A DNA stretch of 64,000 bases from Empedobacter stercoris (GTDB lineage Bacteria > Bacteroidota > Bacteroidia > Flavobacteriales > Weeksellaceae), in NCBI RefSeq assembly GCF_965137335.1, contig NZ_CBCRZD010000016.1. One strand, given 5' to 3'. Every line of letters starts with the position of its first letter. The first letter of the stretch is position 1. The position numbers and the translations under genes were made by a program. The notes below the pieces were generated by a model. That model searched no databases and had not been told where the DNA came from. It was given only the letters and a program-made list of their open reading frames with translations. Below, piece after piece: positions 32,542 to 42,345 of this stretch.

Positions 32542-34197
32542 ATGTTTGATATCGAAAAATTAAAATCATTCAAATTACCAGATTTACAACAAGTTGCAGA
32601 GCAATTAAAAATCGATGGGTATAAAAAATTAAAAAAAGGCGAGCTGTTAGATACTGTCTTAGCTTTTATTAATACTCAACCAAAAGTTGAGGAAAGTGTT
32701 AAAACAAAAGCAGAAACGAAACCTGCTGTAAAAGAAAAAGCACAAGAGAAAACCGAAAATCTTCCTGTTGAAGAGAAGAAACCGAAACGTAAAAGAGTTC
32801 AAAATCCAGAAGTAGAAACTCATCAAAAAGAGACTATTCAAGAAGAAGTCAAAATCGATAAGATGGATAATACTTCAGAAGAAAAAGACAAAAATGAGGA
32901 GAAAAATCCTCGTGTTAATAAATTTCAGGAACGAGCGAACAAAAGCCAAGACCTGAAAAAAAATAACAATCAGAAGAGAAACAATCCATCTGATCAACGT
33001 AATCAAAACGAACCATCTCAACAAAACAATCACCCCAACCAACAAAATCAAAAAAATAAATACCGCGCTGCGAATTATGAATTTGATGGAATTATCCAAA
33101 CAGAAGGTGTTTTAGAGATTTTACCAGATAACAATTACGGTTTTTTACGTTCGTCAGATTTCAATTATTTATCATCTCCTGATGATGTTTATGTTTCTCA
33201 ATCTCAAATTAGATTATTTGGATTAAAAACGGGAGATACAATTACAGGAGAAGTTCGCCCTCCAAAGGAAGGTGAAAAATATTTTCCTTTAATTAAAATC
33301 AAAGAAATTAACGGACGAACACCCGATTATGTACGCGATCGTATCGCTTTTGAGCATTTAACTCCACTTTTCCCTAACGAGAAATTCAATCTTAGTAATT
33401 CAAAATCTTTATCAAATCGCGTAATTGATTTATTTACACCAATTGGTAAAGGTCAACGTGGGATGATTGTGGCACCACCAAAAACGGGTAAAACAACCTT
33501 ATTGAAAGATATTGCGAACGGAATTGCTCAAAATCATCCAGAGGTATATTTGATTGTTTTATTAATCGATGAACGTCCAGAAGAGGTAACGGATATGAAA
33601 CGTTCTGTAAACGGAGAGGTTATTGCGTCTACGTTTGATGAAGAAGCAAATCGTCATGTAAAAGTTGCGAACATTGTTTTAGAAAAAGCAAAACGTATGG
33701 TAGAATGTGGACATGATGTCGTAATACTTTTAGATTCTATTACGCGTCTTGCTCGTGCTTACAACACGGTTTCTCCTGCGTCTGGTAAAGTTTTATCGGG
33801 TGGTGTTGATGCCAATGCATTACACAAACCAAAACGTTTCTTTGGAGCTGCTCGTAACATCGAGAATGGAGGTTCTCTTACAATTATTGCAACTGCATTG
33901 ATTGATACAGGCTCTAAAATGGATGAAGTTATTTTCGAAGAATTTAAAGGAACTGGTAACATGGAATTACAATTGGATCGTAAGATTTCGAACAAACGTA
34001 TTTTCCCTGCGATTGATTTAGTAAGTTCTTCTACGCGTAAAGATGATTTATTATTAGACGATAAAACTCAACAACGCATGTGGGTGTTACGAAATATGTT
34101 GGCGGATATGAATCCTGTTGAAGCGATGGATTTCTTGCATCAACGTATTAAAACAACTCGTAGCAACGAAGAATTTTTAATTTCGATGAACGGATAA
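32542..34197 (+). CDS. rho: Transcription termination factor Rho with extended N-terminal insertion
   Basis: A 551-residue Rho, compared with about 420 in E. coli. Residues 1-45 form the Rho N-terminal helical domain; about 50-175 is a low-complexity Lys/Glu then Asn/Gln-rich insertion (for example NNHPNQQNQKNKYRAANYEF); then the RNA-binding fold and the RecA-like ATPase with Walker A APPKTGKTTLL and Walker B VVILLDSITRLARAYN. Such insertions are common in Bacteroidota and may promote RNA binding or phase separation (inference). Followed by a strong terminator. Confidence 0.96.
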   Translation: MFDIEKLKSFKLPDLQQVAEQLKIDGYKKLKKGELLDTVLAFINTQPKVEESVKTKAETKPAVKEKAQEKTENLPVEEKKPKRKRVQNPEVETHQKETIQEEVKIDKMDNTSEEKDKNEEKNPRVNKFQERANKSQDLKKNNNQKRNNPSDQRNQNEPSQQNNHPNQQNQKNKYRAANYEFDGIIQTEGVLEILPDNNYGFLRSSDFNYLSSPDDVYVSQSQIRLFGLKTGDTITGEVRPPKEGEKYFPLIKIKEINGRTPDYVRDRIAFEHLTPLFPNEKFNLSNSKSLSNRVIDLFTPIGKGQRGMIVAPPKTGKTTLLKDIANGIAQNHPEVYLIVLLIDERPEEVTDMKRSVNGEVIASTFDEEANRHVKVANIVLEKAKRMVECGHDVVILLDSITRLARAYNTVSPASGKVLSGGVDANALHKPKRFFGAARNIENGGSLTIIATALIDTGSKMDEVIFEEFKGTGNMELQLDRKISNKRIFPAIDLVSSSTRKDDLLLDDKTQQRMWVLRNMLADMNPVEAMDFLHQRIKTTRSNEEFLISMNG

Positions 34198-34218
34198 AAT
34201 TGTTCTTAACATAAATTC

Positions 34219-34254
34219 AAAAACCATCTAAAGTTATTTAGGTGGTTTTTTTGT
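34219..34254 (+). terminator. Terminator of rho
   Basis: AAAACCATCTAAA/TTTAGGTGGTTTT stem with a T run, about 20 bp after the rho stop. Confidence 0.8.
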
Positions 34255-34301
34255 TTTAAAAAGTAGTATATTCATAAAGTCAACATTAAGATACTTTTAT
34301 T

Positions 34302-35018
34302 ATGTATAAATATTTTATCATTATTATTTATCTTATAATTTCATCTTGCGCTGTAAATCATCAAGAAGAATTATTAAAAAATAGATATATAAATAAAAAG
34401 GTAGTATTAAACAAAATAAACCATAATGAAAAATCGCTTTATTTTTTACCTATTCGACATATCGGAACTAAAGTTTATTATCAACAAGTAACAACTAAAA
34501 TTGACAGTTTACAATCTTTAGGATATCATTTTCTTTTTGAAGGAAATTCTCTTCATAAATCCGATAAAATAGTTTCAGATGAAAACGTAGAAAGTTACCT
34601 AAAATTCAGAAAAATAACTGGTATTGACATCCTATTACCCTATTCTAAAATTCCTCCTTATTCAGATTATTGCATCAAATATAATCTTATAGACCAACCT
34701 AGTTATGCTGAATTTGGAATGAATGAAAATGATTCAAAAAGCGCTGATTTATCCATTAAACAATTAGTCGACTCATATGAAAAATCTTACCCGAAAATCA
34801 CATTAGATTCTTGTGATTACAATACTAATTTAAACGAAACGTATTCATGTACCAAAGTAGATGAAACTTCAAGAAAAATTTTTATGAAAGACTTTATTTT
34901 AAAAAAACGAAATGAACACTTAGTAAGTCAAATAAAAAATAACAAGAATAAGCAGCTTGTTATTATTTATGGAGAAAATCATTTTGATGAAGTTAAAGAT
35001 ATATTTGAAAAAAATTAG
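34302..35018 (+). CDS. Lipoprotein, possibly TraB/PrgY-like
   Basis: A 238-residue lipoprotein (hydrophobic start, lipobox ISSC, Cys16). The opening LPIRHIGTKVYYQQV and closing IIYGENHFDEV echo the paired GxxH/GENH signatures at the two ends of TraB/Tiki-like domains, with the intervening part divergent. This is a tentative resemblance; no catalytic inference is safe. Single gene between rho and the tRNA pair. Confidence 0.6.
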   Translation: MYKYFIIIIYLIISSCAVNHQEELLKNRYINKKVVLNKINHNEKSLYFLPIRHIGTKVYYQQVTTKIDSLQSLGYHFLFEGNSLHKSDKIVSDENVESYLKFRKITGIDILLPYSKIPPYSDYCIKYNLIDQPSYAEFGMNENDSKSADLSIKQLVDSYEKSYPKITLDSCDYNTNLNETYSCTKVDETSRKIFMKDFILKKRNEHLVSQIKNNKNKQLVIIYGENHFDEVKDIFEKN

Positions 35019-35027
35019 CACAAAAAA

Positions 35028-35056
35028 AGCCCAAGAAAATAAATTCTTGAGCTTTT
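35028..35056. terminator. Bidirectional terminator between lipoprotein gene and tRNA genes
   Basis: AGCCCAAGAA/TTCTTGAGCT stem with A and T runs on both sides; serves the plus-strand lipoprotein gene and the minus-strand tRNAs. Confidence 0.7.
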
Positions 35057-35058
35057 AG

Positions 35059-35142
35059 TACCTCAGGCGGGACTTGAACCCGCACGTCCTAATGGACACA
35101 GGATTTTAAGTCCTGCGTGTCTACCAATTCCACCACCAAGGC
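35059..35142 (-). tRNA. tRNA-Leu (anticodon TAA)
   Basis: The minus strand folds as a class II tRNA: acceptor GCCTTGG, D-arm GGTGGAATTGGTAGACAC, anticodon arm CAGGA-CTTAAAA-TCCTG with TAA, variable arm TGTCCATTAGGACG, and T-loop GGTTCAAGTCC. 84 nt; CCA is not encoded. Several GU pairs in the acceptor stem. Confidence 0.93.
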
Positions 35143-35165
35143 ATCCACTTCTAAGAAAGAAGTTG

Positions 35166-35238
35166 AGCGGGAAACGAGACTCGAACTCGCAACATTCAGC
35201 TTGGAAGGCTGACGCTCTACCAATTGAGCTATTCCCGC
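35166..35238 (-). tRNA. tRNA-Gly (anticodon TCC)
   Basis: Acceptor GCGGGAA pairs with TTCCCGC, D-arm AGCTCAATTGGTAGAGC, anticodon arm with loop CTTCCAA (TCC), and T-loop GAGTTCGAGTCTC. 73 nt, transcribed ahead of tRNA-Leu with a 23-bp spacer. Confidence 0.95.
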
Positions 35239-35388
35239 GATTGTGAGTGCAAATATAGAACAGCTTTTTTAATTACAAAACTTTTAGGAAGCATTTTTTT
35301 ATAATTATTTTACATATAAAGCTAAGTTTCTCATCATAAAATTTTTAAGCTAATAAATAATTTTACATTCTTCTAATTATTAATAAAT

Positions 35389-35423
35389 AAAAAAGTCAAG
35401 AATCCTAATTCTTGACTTTTTTA
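35389..35423 (-). terminator. Terminator of the EttA/Uup-like gene
   Basis: AAAAAGTCAAGAAT/ATTCTTGACTTTTT stem with A and T runs, 22 bp past the ABC-F stop. Confidence 0.8.
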
Positions 35424-35444
35424 TTCTATTGATTAAATGATTTT

Positions 35445-37361
35445 TTAAAAAATTTGCTCAGAAATTTCTTCCCATTCTAACATTTTCTTATCTAAATCAT
35501 TTTTCAAATTTGCATATTTATCCAATTCTTGTTGGGTTTGAGAACCTGCGTGTAATTTATTTTCTAAATCGGCAATCTTCGTTTCCAAATCTGAAATCTC
35601 TGTTTCTATACGAGACAATTTATTTTTTAGGCGTTTCTGCTCTTTCTCTTCTTCAAACGATAAAACACGTTTAGCTTGCTCTATTTTGACCTCAATTGGC
35701 TTTTCTTCTTTTGGTGCAGCTAAAGAATTTCCTTTCTCGACTTCACGGAAATTACCCGCTTTAATTTGCGCTAAATAATCATCAATTCCAGAAAGATATT
35801 CTTTGACTTGACCATTACGGAAATCAAACACTTTGTCTACTAACCCTTCTAAAAATTCGCGGTCGTGCGAAACTAAGATTAATGTTCCAGAATATTTTTG
35901 TAAAGCTTTTTTCAACAATTCTTTCGATACTATATCCAAGTGATTCGTCGGCTCATCCATGATTAAAACATTAAATGGACGCAACAATAATTTACATAAA
36001 GCCAAACGATTTCGCTCGCCTCCCGAAAGTACCGAAACTTTTTTCTCTACCGCTTCGCCTCCAAACATAAAAGCTCCTAAATAATCGCGAACATGTTTAC
36101 GTGTTTCTTCTGTTGCAGAATTTTCTGCCTCTTCTAAAACGGTTAATTTATCATTTAGAACATGTGCTTGATTTTGAGCAAAATAACCAATCTCAACATT
36201 ATGACCATGTTTAATTCTTCCTGTATAAGGTTGTTCATTGATAATTGCACGAGATAAAGTTGTTTTCCCTTGACCGTTTTGTCCTACAAAAGCTACTTTT
36301 TCACCACGATTAACATAAAATGATACATGATCAAAAACTTGATGATCACCAAACGCAACACCAACATCATCTAATTCGAAAATAATTTTTCCTGGTTGAA
36401 CTGCATCCACAAATCGGATATTCATTTTGGTTACATCATCATTTTCAATTTCGATGCGATCTATTTTATCTAATTTTTTGATTAATGATTGTGCCATCGA
36501 AGCTTTGTTGGCTTTTGCACGGAATTTCGAAATCAAATCTTCCGTATGCTTAATCATCTGTTCCTGATTTTTTTGCGCTTGTTCTAATTTTTCGCGGCGA
36601 TCTTCACGCAATTCTAAATAACGTGTATAATTTGCTTTAAAATCAGAGATGTGACGATTCGCAATTTCAATCGTACGGTTGGTTACATTATCCAAAAATT
36701 GACGGTCGTGCGAAACCAATACAACTGCACCAGGATAATCTTTCAAGAAATCTTCTAACCAGATAATCGAATCGATATCCAAGTGGTTTGTAGGCTCATC
36801 TAAAAGCATCACATCATGTTTTTGCAACAATAGCTTTGCTAATTCAATGCGCATTCTCCATCCACCAGAAAACTCTTCTGTTGAGCGATGAAAATCTGAA
36901 CTTTTGAAACCTAAACCAATTAAAATTTGTTCAATTTCAGCGTCTTTTGTGTAACCACCTAAAAGCCCAAAACGTTCTGTTAAATGCGAAATATCTTCGA
37001 TTAACTTTCCGTATTCGTTCGATTCGTAATCTGTTCTTTCGGCTAATTCTTTGTTGACAAAATCAATACGATTCTGTATTTCAACCAATTGTTCGAAAGC
37101 AGAATCAGCTTCTTGCCAAACAGTTCTTCCTTGTACAAAATCAATATCTTGCGATAAATACCCGATTGTTACGTCTCCTTCGTAGACAACTTCTCCTTCT
37201 GAAGCCTGTTGACTTTTGGCTAAAATTTTAAGTAACGTCGATTTTCCAGCCCCATTTTTACCTACTAAACCAACACGATTTCCTTTGTTGATGCGGAACG
37301 AAACGTTTTCGAATAAATATCTACCCGCAAAATAAACTCCTAAATTTTGTACTAATAACAT
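35445..37361 (-). CDS. Housekeeping ABC-F ATPase (Uup/YheS-like)
   Basis: About 638 residues, two ABC domains (GKNGAGKSTLLK; GQNGQGKTTLSR; signatures EFSGGWRMRIELA and LSGGERNRLALC; Walker B VMLLDEPTNHLD and VLIMDEPTNHLD), a charged linker and a C-terminal coiled coil, the Uup/YheS layout. It acts on translating ribosomes in relatives. The start is set at the ATG at 37361 (MLLVQNL), because the five upstream codons are unlike the family. Unlike the cassette-borne ABC-F it sits in conserved chromosome and is longer. Confidence 0.9.
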   Translation of the reverse strand: MLLVQNLGVYFAGRYLFENVSFRINKGNRVGLVGKNGAGKSTLLKILAKSQQASEGEVVYEGDVTIGYLSQDIDFVQGRTVWQEADSAFEQLVEIQNRIDFVNKELAERTDYESNEYGKLIEDISHLTERFGLLGGYTKDAEIEQILIGLGFKSSDFHRSTEEFSGGWRMRIELAKLLLQKHDVMLLDEPTNHLDIDSIIWLEDFLKDYPGAVVLVSHDRQFLDNVTNRTIEIANRHISDFKANYTRYLELREDRREKLEQAQKNQEQMIKHTEDLISKFRAKANKASMAQSLIKKLDKIDRIEIENDDVTKMNIRFVDAVQPGKIIFELDDVGVAFGDHQVFDHVSFYVNRGEKVAFVGQNGQGKTTLSRAIINEQPYTGRIKHGHNVEIGYFAQNQAHVLNDKLTVLEEAENSATEETRKHVRDYLGAFMFGGEAVEKKVSVLSGGERNRLALCKLLLRPFNVLIMDEPTNHLDIVSKELLKKALQKYSGTLILVSHDREFLEGLVDKVFDFRNGQVKEYLSGIDDYLAQIKAGNFREVEKGNSLAAPKEEKPIEVKIEQAKRVLSFEEEKEQKRLKNKLSRIETEISDLETKIADLENKLHAGSQTQQELDKYANLKNDLDKKMLEWEEISEQIF

Positions 37362-37405
37362 TTTGCAAAAATACAATGTTTTTTGTTAGTTGAATACAAT
37401 GAAGT

Positions 37406-37867
37406 TTAAGGTTTTATACGATAACTAAAAAAATACAACAGAAAACTAATAACAACAGAAATTGTAGCAGGCACAAAATAGGCAATTGCCAAATTATTTG
37501 TTTGAATAAAATTGATTGGAAGATGTATTAATTTGAATTGAAAAACCAAGAAACACACTGCTACAATTACAACTGAAATTTTCCAATCGTAATTACGTTT
37601 ATGGTTAATAATAGATGCTACAATATAACCTAAAACTATTCCAACGAAACTCAAAATCGATTTCATTATCGCCAAATGTTTTAGCTTTTCACTAATTCCA
37701 AACTCATCACTTTTACGTACCAAAAAAGCAAAATTATCTTTTCCCATCGAATGAATTAATTCAATCAAATCTAATTCTGCAAAGACATAAAATTGTTGAA
37801 TTCCTAAGAATAACAAAATACTTGCAACGAGTTGAAGTACGAATATTTTTATGTTAAAGTTGTTCAT
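37406..37867 (-). CDS. Hypothetical four-span membrane protein
   Basis: A 153-residue protein with four predicted membrane spans (about 8-26, 65-85, 93-113, 125-147) and no recognised motif. It lies 11 bp downstream of the flavoprotein gene, so it is probably in the same transcript. Role unknown. Confidence 0.7.
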   Translation of the reverse strand: MNNFNIKIFVLQLVASILLFLGIQQFYVFAELDLIELIHSMGKDNFAFLVRKSDEFGISEKLKHLAIMKSILSFVGIVLGYIVASIINHKRNYDWKISVVIVAVCFLVFQFKLIHLPINFIQTNNLAIAYFVPATISVVISFLLYFFSYRIKP

Positions 37868-37878
37868 CAGAAGAAAAT

Positions 37879-38937
37879 TTAAAATCGATCATAAAAACGT
37901 TTAATATCGGCTTCTTTATCGATAGTTTGATTGTTCTCTAAAAAATCATACAATTCATCGACCATGACTGGCGCCAGCATCGTTCCACGCGTTCCCATTC
38001 CATTTAAACAAATCAATTGCTGATATATTGGATGCACACCAATAATTGGGCGACGATCGACTACTGTTGGTCGGATGGATGCGTGCTGTTCCACAACTTC
38101 AAAATCATCTTTGAAAAAATTCTGAACCCCATCCACCAAATATTGTTTGGCTTCTGCTGTATTTTCGTAATTGACATGATCACGATCGTAAGTTGCACCA
38201 ACAAAATATTGATTATTTTCTAAAGGCATCAAAAATTCTTTTCCTTTTACTACAGCTTCAGGCAATGTGGCTTTTGTTTCGATTTTCAACACTTCTCCTT
38301 TCACACCAATAACGGGTAGATTTTTGAAATATGGATTATTTAAAACATTGTAACCTTCGGCAAAAATAATCTTATTTGCTTCAATATTTTTATAGTTCGT
38401 GTGATTATCGTGCATAATCAAGGATTCAAAGTCAAATTCCTCATCAATATATTGATTTTGTTCAATCAAATAATTTTTGAAATCATTCAAAAGATTAGTC
38501 AAATCAACTCGACCAGTGTGCAAAACTTCTCCCGAACCTATAGGATTATTGATTGCTGAAAAATCATTCAATTGCTCTGTGTCTGTCGCTAAATAATCAA
38601 CTAAATCTGGATGAGTCATTGCTTTTTTTAGCCATGTTTTTTTCTCTTGTTCATCATTAAAAACACGATAAACTGGAAAATTGTAGATGTATTTTTCGTT
38701 CAATAATTCTTCAAACTGACCAAAAACTTCGCGCAAACGATTAATTTGATTTGTCGCATTCCAAACAATTGAAAAACGTTTTAGCACAACCGGATTGAAT
38801 ATTCCTGCTGCAATTGCCGATGCTTTATGAAAATGATTGTCAATCACTACAAAAGATTTATTTTCTTGCAATAATTTCATCGCCATACAACTTCCTGCAA
38901 CACCTTGTCCTACGATAATATACTCTACTTTGTTCAA
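37879..38937 (-). CDS. FAD-dependent oxidoreductase (D-amino-acid oxidase fold)
   Basis: A 352-residue flavoprotein with an N-terminal dinucleotide-binding fold (YIIVGQGVAGSCMAMKLL and VIDNH), GIFNP, and a C-terminal FAD box (SIRPTVVDRRPIIGVHP, LNGMGTRGTMLAP). It matches the DAO superfamily, to which ThiO and MnmC also belong; substrate unknown. Genes of this kind commonly lie near gldKLMN in Flavobacteriia. Heptamer tandem repeats lie 27 bp upstream of its start. Confidence 0.85.
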   Translation of the reverse strand: MNKVEYIIVGQGVAGSCMAMKLLQENKSFVVIDNHFHKASAIAAGIFNPVVLKRFSIVWNATNQINRLREVFGQFEELLNEKYIYNFPVYRVFNDEQEKKTWLKKAMTHPDLVDYLATDTEQLNDFSAINNPIGSGEVLHTGRVDLTNLLNDFKNYLIEQNQYIDEEFDFESLIMHDNHTNYKNIEANKIIFAEGYNVLNNPYFKNLPVIGVKGEVLKIETKATLPEAVVKGKEFLMPLENNQYFVGATYDRDHVNYENTAEAKQYLVDGVQNFFKDDFEVVEQHASIRPTVVDRRPIIGVHPIYQQLICLNGMGTRGTMLAPVMVDELYDFLENNQTIDKEADIKRFYDRF

Positions 38938-38963
38938 TTGATAAAATTTAAGAACAAAGGTAT

Positions 38964-39000
38964 AGATTTTAGATTTTAGATTTTAGATTTTAGATTTTAG
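38964..39000. repeat. Heptamer tandem repeat (AGATTTT)5
   Basis: Five exact copies of AGATTTT upstream of the flavoprotein start. Copy number could change by slippage and alter promoter spacing; the regulatory meaning is unknown. Confidence 0.9.
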
Positions 39001-39055
39001 GGAATAACTAAATTCTGGAAAAAAATATTGTAGAGGAATTAAACTATTTTAAATA

Positions 39056-39086
39056 AAAAAAGCTCCAATCTTGAGATTGGAGCTTT
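39056..39086 (-). terminator. Terminator of the gld operon
   Basis: AAAGCTCCAATCT/AGATTGGAGCTTT stem flanked by A and T runs, 18 bp after the gldN stop; separates gldKLMN from the flavoprotein gene. Confidence 0.85.
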
Positions 39087-39103
39087 AGTTTTATAACATT
39101 TTA

Positions 39104-40006
39104 TTAATAATTCCACATATCGGCTTCTGCCTGAATAATAGAATTTCTAATTTTATGATGTTCTTCTAATTGTCCCTTCGAATCATTTGGAATATAATCC
39201 TCAATCATCTTCGTTCCGTACATGGTTTGCGCTTTGTAAATAACAGAACTAAATCGTCTTGCATTTAACATCTCATCATAAGTAATCGCGGAATTAGAGT
39301 TGCTTGGATTGAAAACAGTTGCATTTACCAAAACATTACGTGCATCTGGATACCAAATCCAAAATAAATCGACATACGTTCCGTCTGCAAATTCAGTTCC
39401 CAAAGATTGTGCATCTGGTCCCATGATCGCTAATCCTAACAAACGATATTTTAATTCTCCTAAACGACGATCAATGTACCAAAGACCTTTCGTTTTCACC
39501 ATTTTAATATCATCAGATTTTACTTTGTAATTGAAAATAGCTGCTTCGTCAGGATTTTCACCTGCTGCAATCATATCATAGTAATACTGTTGCGTATCTT
39601 TCTTTTCGTTACGAGCCATGATTTGATCAAAACTCATTTTAGTCTGAAAGTACTCATCATCGTATACTTCTTTAATTTTTTTAGTACGAACTCCGTCAAC
39701 TAAAACATCATACAATGATTTTGAATTCTGTACTAATTCATCACCTGATCTATAATAAGGTTGATTTAGACGCTCGTTCAAATCAATGACTTCCCATACA
39801 ACTTTCGACCATAAGACATCTTTATCCTCGATAAAGCCATATTTCATTGGATCTTGTGCCGTACTTACAGTATCTCCAGCTTCATCAACTCTTGTTCTAT
39901 TTTCGCGGTCTTTTCTCAACTGTTCTGGTGAAACAGCATTAAGAACATTTTGCGCCATTGTAAGGGTTGAGAAAAAACTCATTAAACCAAACAAAAGATA
40001 TTTCAT
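39104..40006 (-). CDS. gldN: Gliding motility / T9SS protein GldN
   Basis: A 300-residue periplasmic protein with signal peptide (MKYLLFGLMSFFSTLTMAQ). GldN (PorN) joins GldK in the T9SS ring on the periplasmic face of the outer membrane. Family features include YRSGDELVQNSKSLYDVL, GLWYIDRRLGELKYRLLGLA and the C-terminal WIWYPDARNVL with NARRFSS. Last gene of the gldK-L-M-N operon, 22 bp after gldM. Confidence 0.95.
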   Translation of the reverse strand: MKYLLFGLMSFFSTLTMAQNVLNAVSPEQLRKDRENRTRVDEAGDTVSTAQDPMKYGFIEDKDVLWSKVVWEVIDLNERLNQPYYRSGDELVQNSKSLYDVLVDGVRTKKIKEVYDDEYFQTKMSFDQIMARNEKKDTQQYYYDMIAAGENPDEAAIFNYKVKSDDIKMVKTKGLWYIDRRLGELKYRLLGLAIMGPDAQSLGTEFADGTYVDLFWIWYPDARNVLVNATVFNPSNSNSAITYDEMLNARRFSSVIYKAQTMYGTKMIEDYIPNDSKGQLEEHHKIRNSIIQAEADMWNY

Positions 40007-40028
40007 ATGCTAAATTTTATTTTTTTGT

Positions 40029-41594
40029 TTATTGTACTTGAATTGCAATTGATGATGCTTCTCCTGTTTGACCAGAATTAGTACGATATTTAATATCGAA
40101 TACACCAATTATATCTCCTTTTTTCGCTTTCGAAATTGCACCTGCGGCTCCTGACATTTTACTTCCTGTAACACGTACTGTAGCTTGACCTGGTACACGA
40201 ACATTAAATGATGTTACTTCTCCTGAAATTGGGAATAAGAAATCTGGCCAGTCTACACGAATTGTTTGTGCTGCAATTCCATTATCTGGAATAGCTGGAC
40301 TCGTTTTTCCTAAAATAACACCACGTGCTGGTGGAACTGGTTTGATACGGAACGTTTCACGAACAGATAATGTTTTACCTGAACTTGCTTTCGTTGTAGC
40401 AGTAAATGTTACTTCACTTCCTCCACCTGGCGTGTAATTCCATTTGTTAGCTCCTGCTCCAGAAACAGAACCTGATGAAGCATTTAAGCTTACTGGTCCA
40501 TTTGCTCCATTAATTGTTGCAGAGATTGGGTTGGATACTCCACGGTAAACAACACGTAAATTATCGGCAACAATAGAACCTCCTGTTGGATCTTTCTCAA
40601 TGATTTCAGCAGCTTTTTTATCTAAAGTTTGCGCAACAACTTGATATGTTGAAGGTGCGATATCAACCTTTTTAGTTTGCCCATTCGATACATAAGTAAT
40701 GCTACCAGTTAATTGATGCATACCTACAGATCCTGTATTTAATTTGATTGATGCTTTACCATCTACTACTTCTGCGTTTCCAACACTTGTAGAAACAGAA
40801 CCTTTAATCGAATTATCATAAGCTCCTAAGACAACATTAAGAACAGCTTCGTCCCCAACTTTAACAACTCCTGGAGATAAGAATAAACCTTGGAACGCAT
40901 CCAATTCAATTTTCTCCTCTAATTTACCAGATAATAATGCTCTTACCAAGTTACCTTCTTCTGTGCGAGCATCCATTTGCATCTTAGATAAATTTGTTAA
41001 CGATGCAATCATTGGTTGATCATTAAACTTTTCCTCTACCCAAGTTTGTTTTTTAGTTTTTGATTTAGTTCCAAAAAATTCGTTGATACGAGCTTCAGCA
41101 TTTTTAGCATCTGGACTTTGTTTTGCAAAAGTCATTAAGAAATTTCTGAATGCGTCAACTTTTCCTGTGAATTCTTTGGCTTTCTCATTTCCAGAATCAC
41201 CTCCTTTTCCTTTGAAAAATAGAGATACAACTGGTTCCGTGTTTGATAAAGCATTGTAATCAGTTTCTTCTGATCCTGAGACATAATCAGACCCTTTTAA
41301 TTCTTTTTTCAAACCATCAATGTAAGCTACAAACTCATTTGTTTGTCTTTTTACCTCAGCAGCTTGAGCTTGAGTTTTTGCGTACGTTGAATCATCCTTC
41401 ACTTTTAGATCAATTTGATCATAGAAGGTATCGTTATTTGTTTTCGTTAAAGTCGTTGTTGACTCTAAAGAAGTATTTATCGTTTCGAACGATCTCAAAA
41501 CCTCACGATCCACGTTCAAAGCCATCATTGCAATGAACACGAGATACATCAGGTTAATCATCTTCTGACGTCCGGTTAGTCTACCTCCTGCCAT
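40029..41594 (-). CDS. gldM: T9SS motor protein GldM
   Basis: A 521-residue protein with one N-terminal membrane helix (QKMINLMYLVFIAMMALNV) and a long periplasmic part of stacked domains, including the C-terminal beta domains (VPGQATVRVTG near residue 470). GldM with GldL forms the proton-driven motor of T9SS, spanning the periplasm to the GldKN ring. Gene order and length fit the family. Confidence 0.96.
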   Translation of the reverse strand: MAGGRLTGRQKMINLMYLVFIAMMALNVDREVLRSFETINTSLESTTTLTKTNNDTFYDQIDLKVKDDSTYAKTQAQAAEVKRQTNEFVAYIDGLKKELKGSDYVSGSEETDYNALSNTEPVVSLFFKGKGGDSGNEKAKEFTGKVDAFRNFLMTFAKQSPDAKNAEARINEFFGTKSKTKKQTWVEEKFNDQPMIASLTNLSKMQMDARTEEGNLVRALLSGKLEEKIELDAFQGLFLSPGVVKVGDEAVLNVVLGAYDNSIKGSVSTSVGNAEVVDGKASIKLNTGSVGMHQLTGSITYVSNGQTKKVDIAPSTYQVVAQTLDKKAAEIIEKDPTGGSIVADNLRVVYRGVSNPISATINGANGPVSLNASSGSVSGAGANKWNYTPGGGSEVTFTATTKASSGKTLSVRETFRIKPVPPARGVILGKTSPAIPDNGIAAQTIRVDWPDFLFPISGEVTSFNVRVPGQATVRVTGSKMSGAAGAISKAKKGDIIGVFDIKYRTNSGQTGEASSIAIQVQ

Positions 41595-41645
41595 AATAAT
41601 TTATAGAATTAATGAATAATTAGTTTAATTTATCAGATCAATGAA

Positions 41646-42317
41646 TTAGTTATTTTTCATTGCAGAAAGCATACCTCCATATACTTTGTTCAATGCATTA
41701 ATATTCGCAGAAAGCTCTTGCATTTCTTTTAAGAATTGCTCTGAACTACCTGAAGATTTTTGCATCTCTTCGATAAATTGTTTATTTAATTCTACTTGTT
41801 TTTGGCTATTTAAAATTTGCTCAGCATAGACTGCATTCAATTGGCTAATGTTATTAGATGCCTTTGCAATTTCGTTGCTGTATTGTTCTGTAGAAGCTAC
41901 AGCTGTTGTCGTTGTATTTAATTCGTTTACTGCAGATCCAAATTTATCTAATGATCCACGTAATCTTTCAAACACTTCTTTGTCTAATTTAGCATCAGCT
42001 AAAACTTTATCTAATTCAGCTGTTAAGTTGTTTCCTGCTGTTGCAACTGCAGCTGTCTTTCTTTCTACTGGTTCACCACTTAATAATTCTGGATACGCTT
42101 TTTCCCATTCATAGCTACCTTGAGGTTTATCAAAAAATGCTGAATAAAAGAAAACGAATGCTTCAGCTACTAATCCAATGGTTAAGATTAAATTGGCTGA
42201 AATTGGCCCTAAATTTGTATGAGTAATTTTACATAATGCCCCGATAATTACTACTGCGGCAAAGAAATTATACAAAAAATTTGTAAGACGTTCTTGTTTT
42301 GAAGCTTGTAATGCCAT
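41646..42317 (-). CDS. gldL: T9SS motor protein GldL
   Basis: A 223-residue inner-membrane protein with two membrane helices in the first 60 residues (FLYNFFAAVVIIGALCKIT; LILTIGLVAEAFVFFYSAFF) and a helical cytoplasmic tail. The charged residues in the second helix (EAFVFFYSAFF) relate to proton use in the family. Together with GldM it powers secretion and gliding. Confidence 0.95.
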   Translation of the reverse strand: MALQASKQERLTNFLYNFFAAVVIIGALCKITHTNLGPISANLILTIGLVAEAFVFFYSAFFDKPQGSYEWEKAYPELLSGEPVERKTAAVATAGNNLTAELDKVLADAKLDKEVFERLRGSLDKFGSAVNELNTTTTAVASTEQYSNEIAKASNNISQLNAVYAEQILNSQKQVELNKQFIEEMQKSSGSSEQFLKEMQELSANINALNKVYGGMLSAMKNN

Positions 42318-42345
42318 ATGATGCTTTTTATTTTTTAAAAATAGG

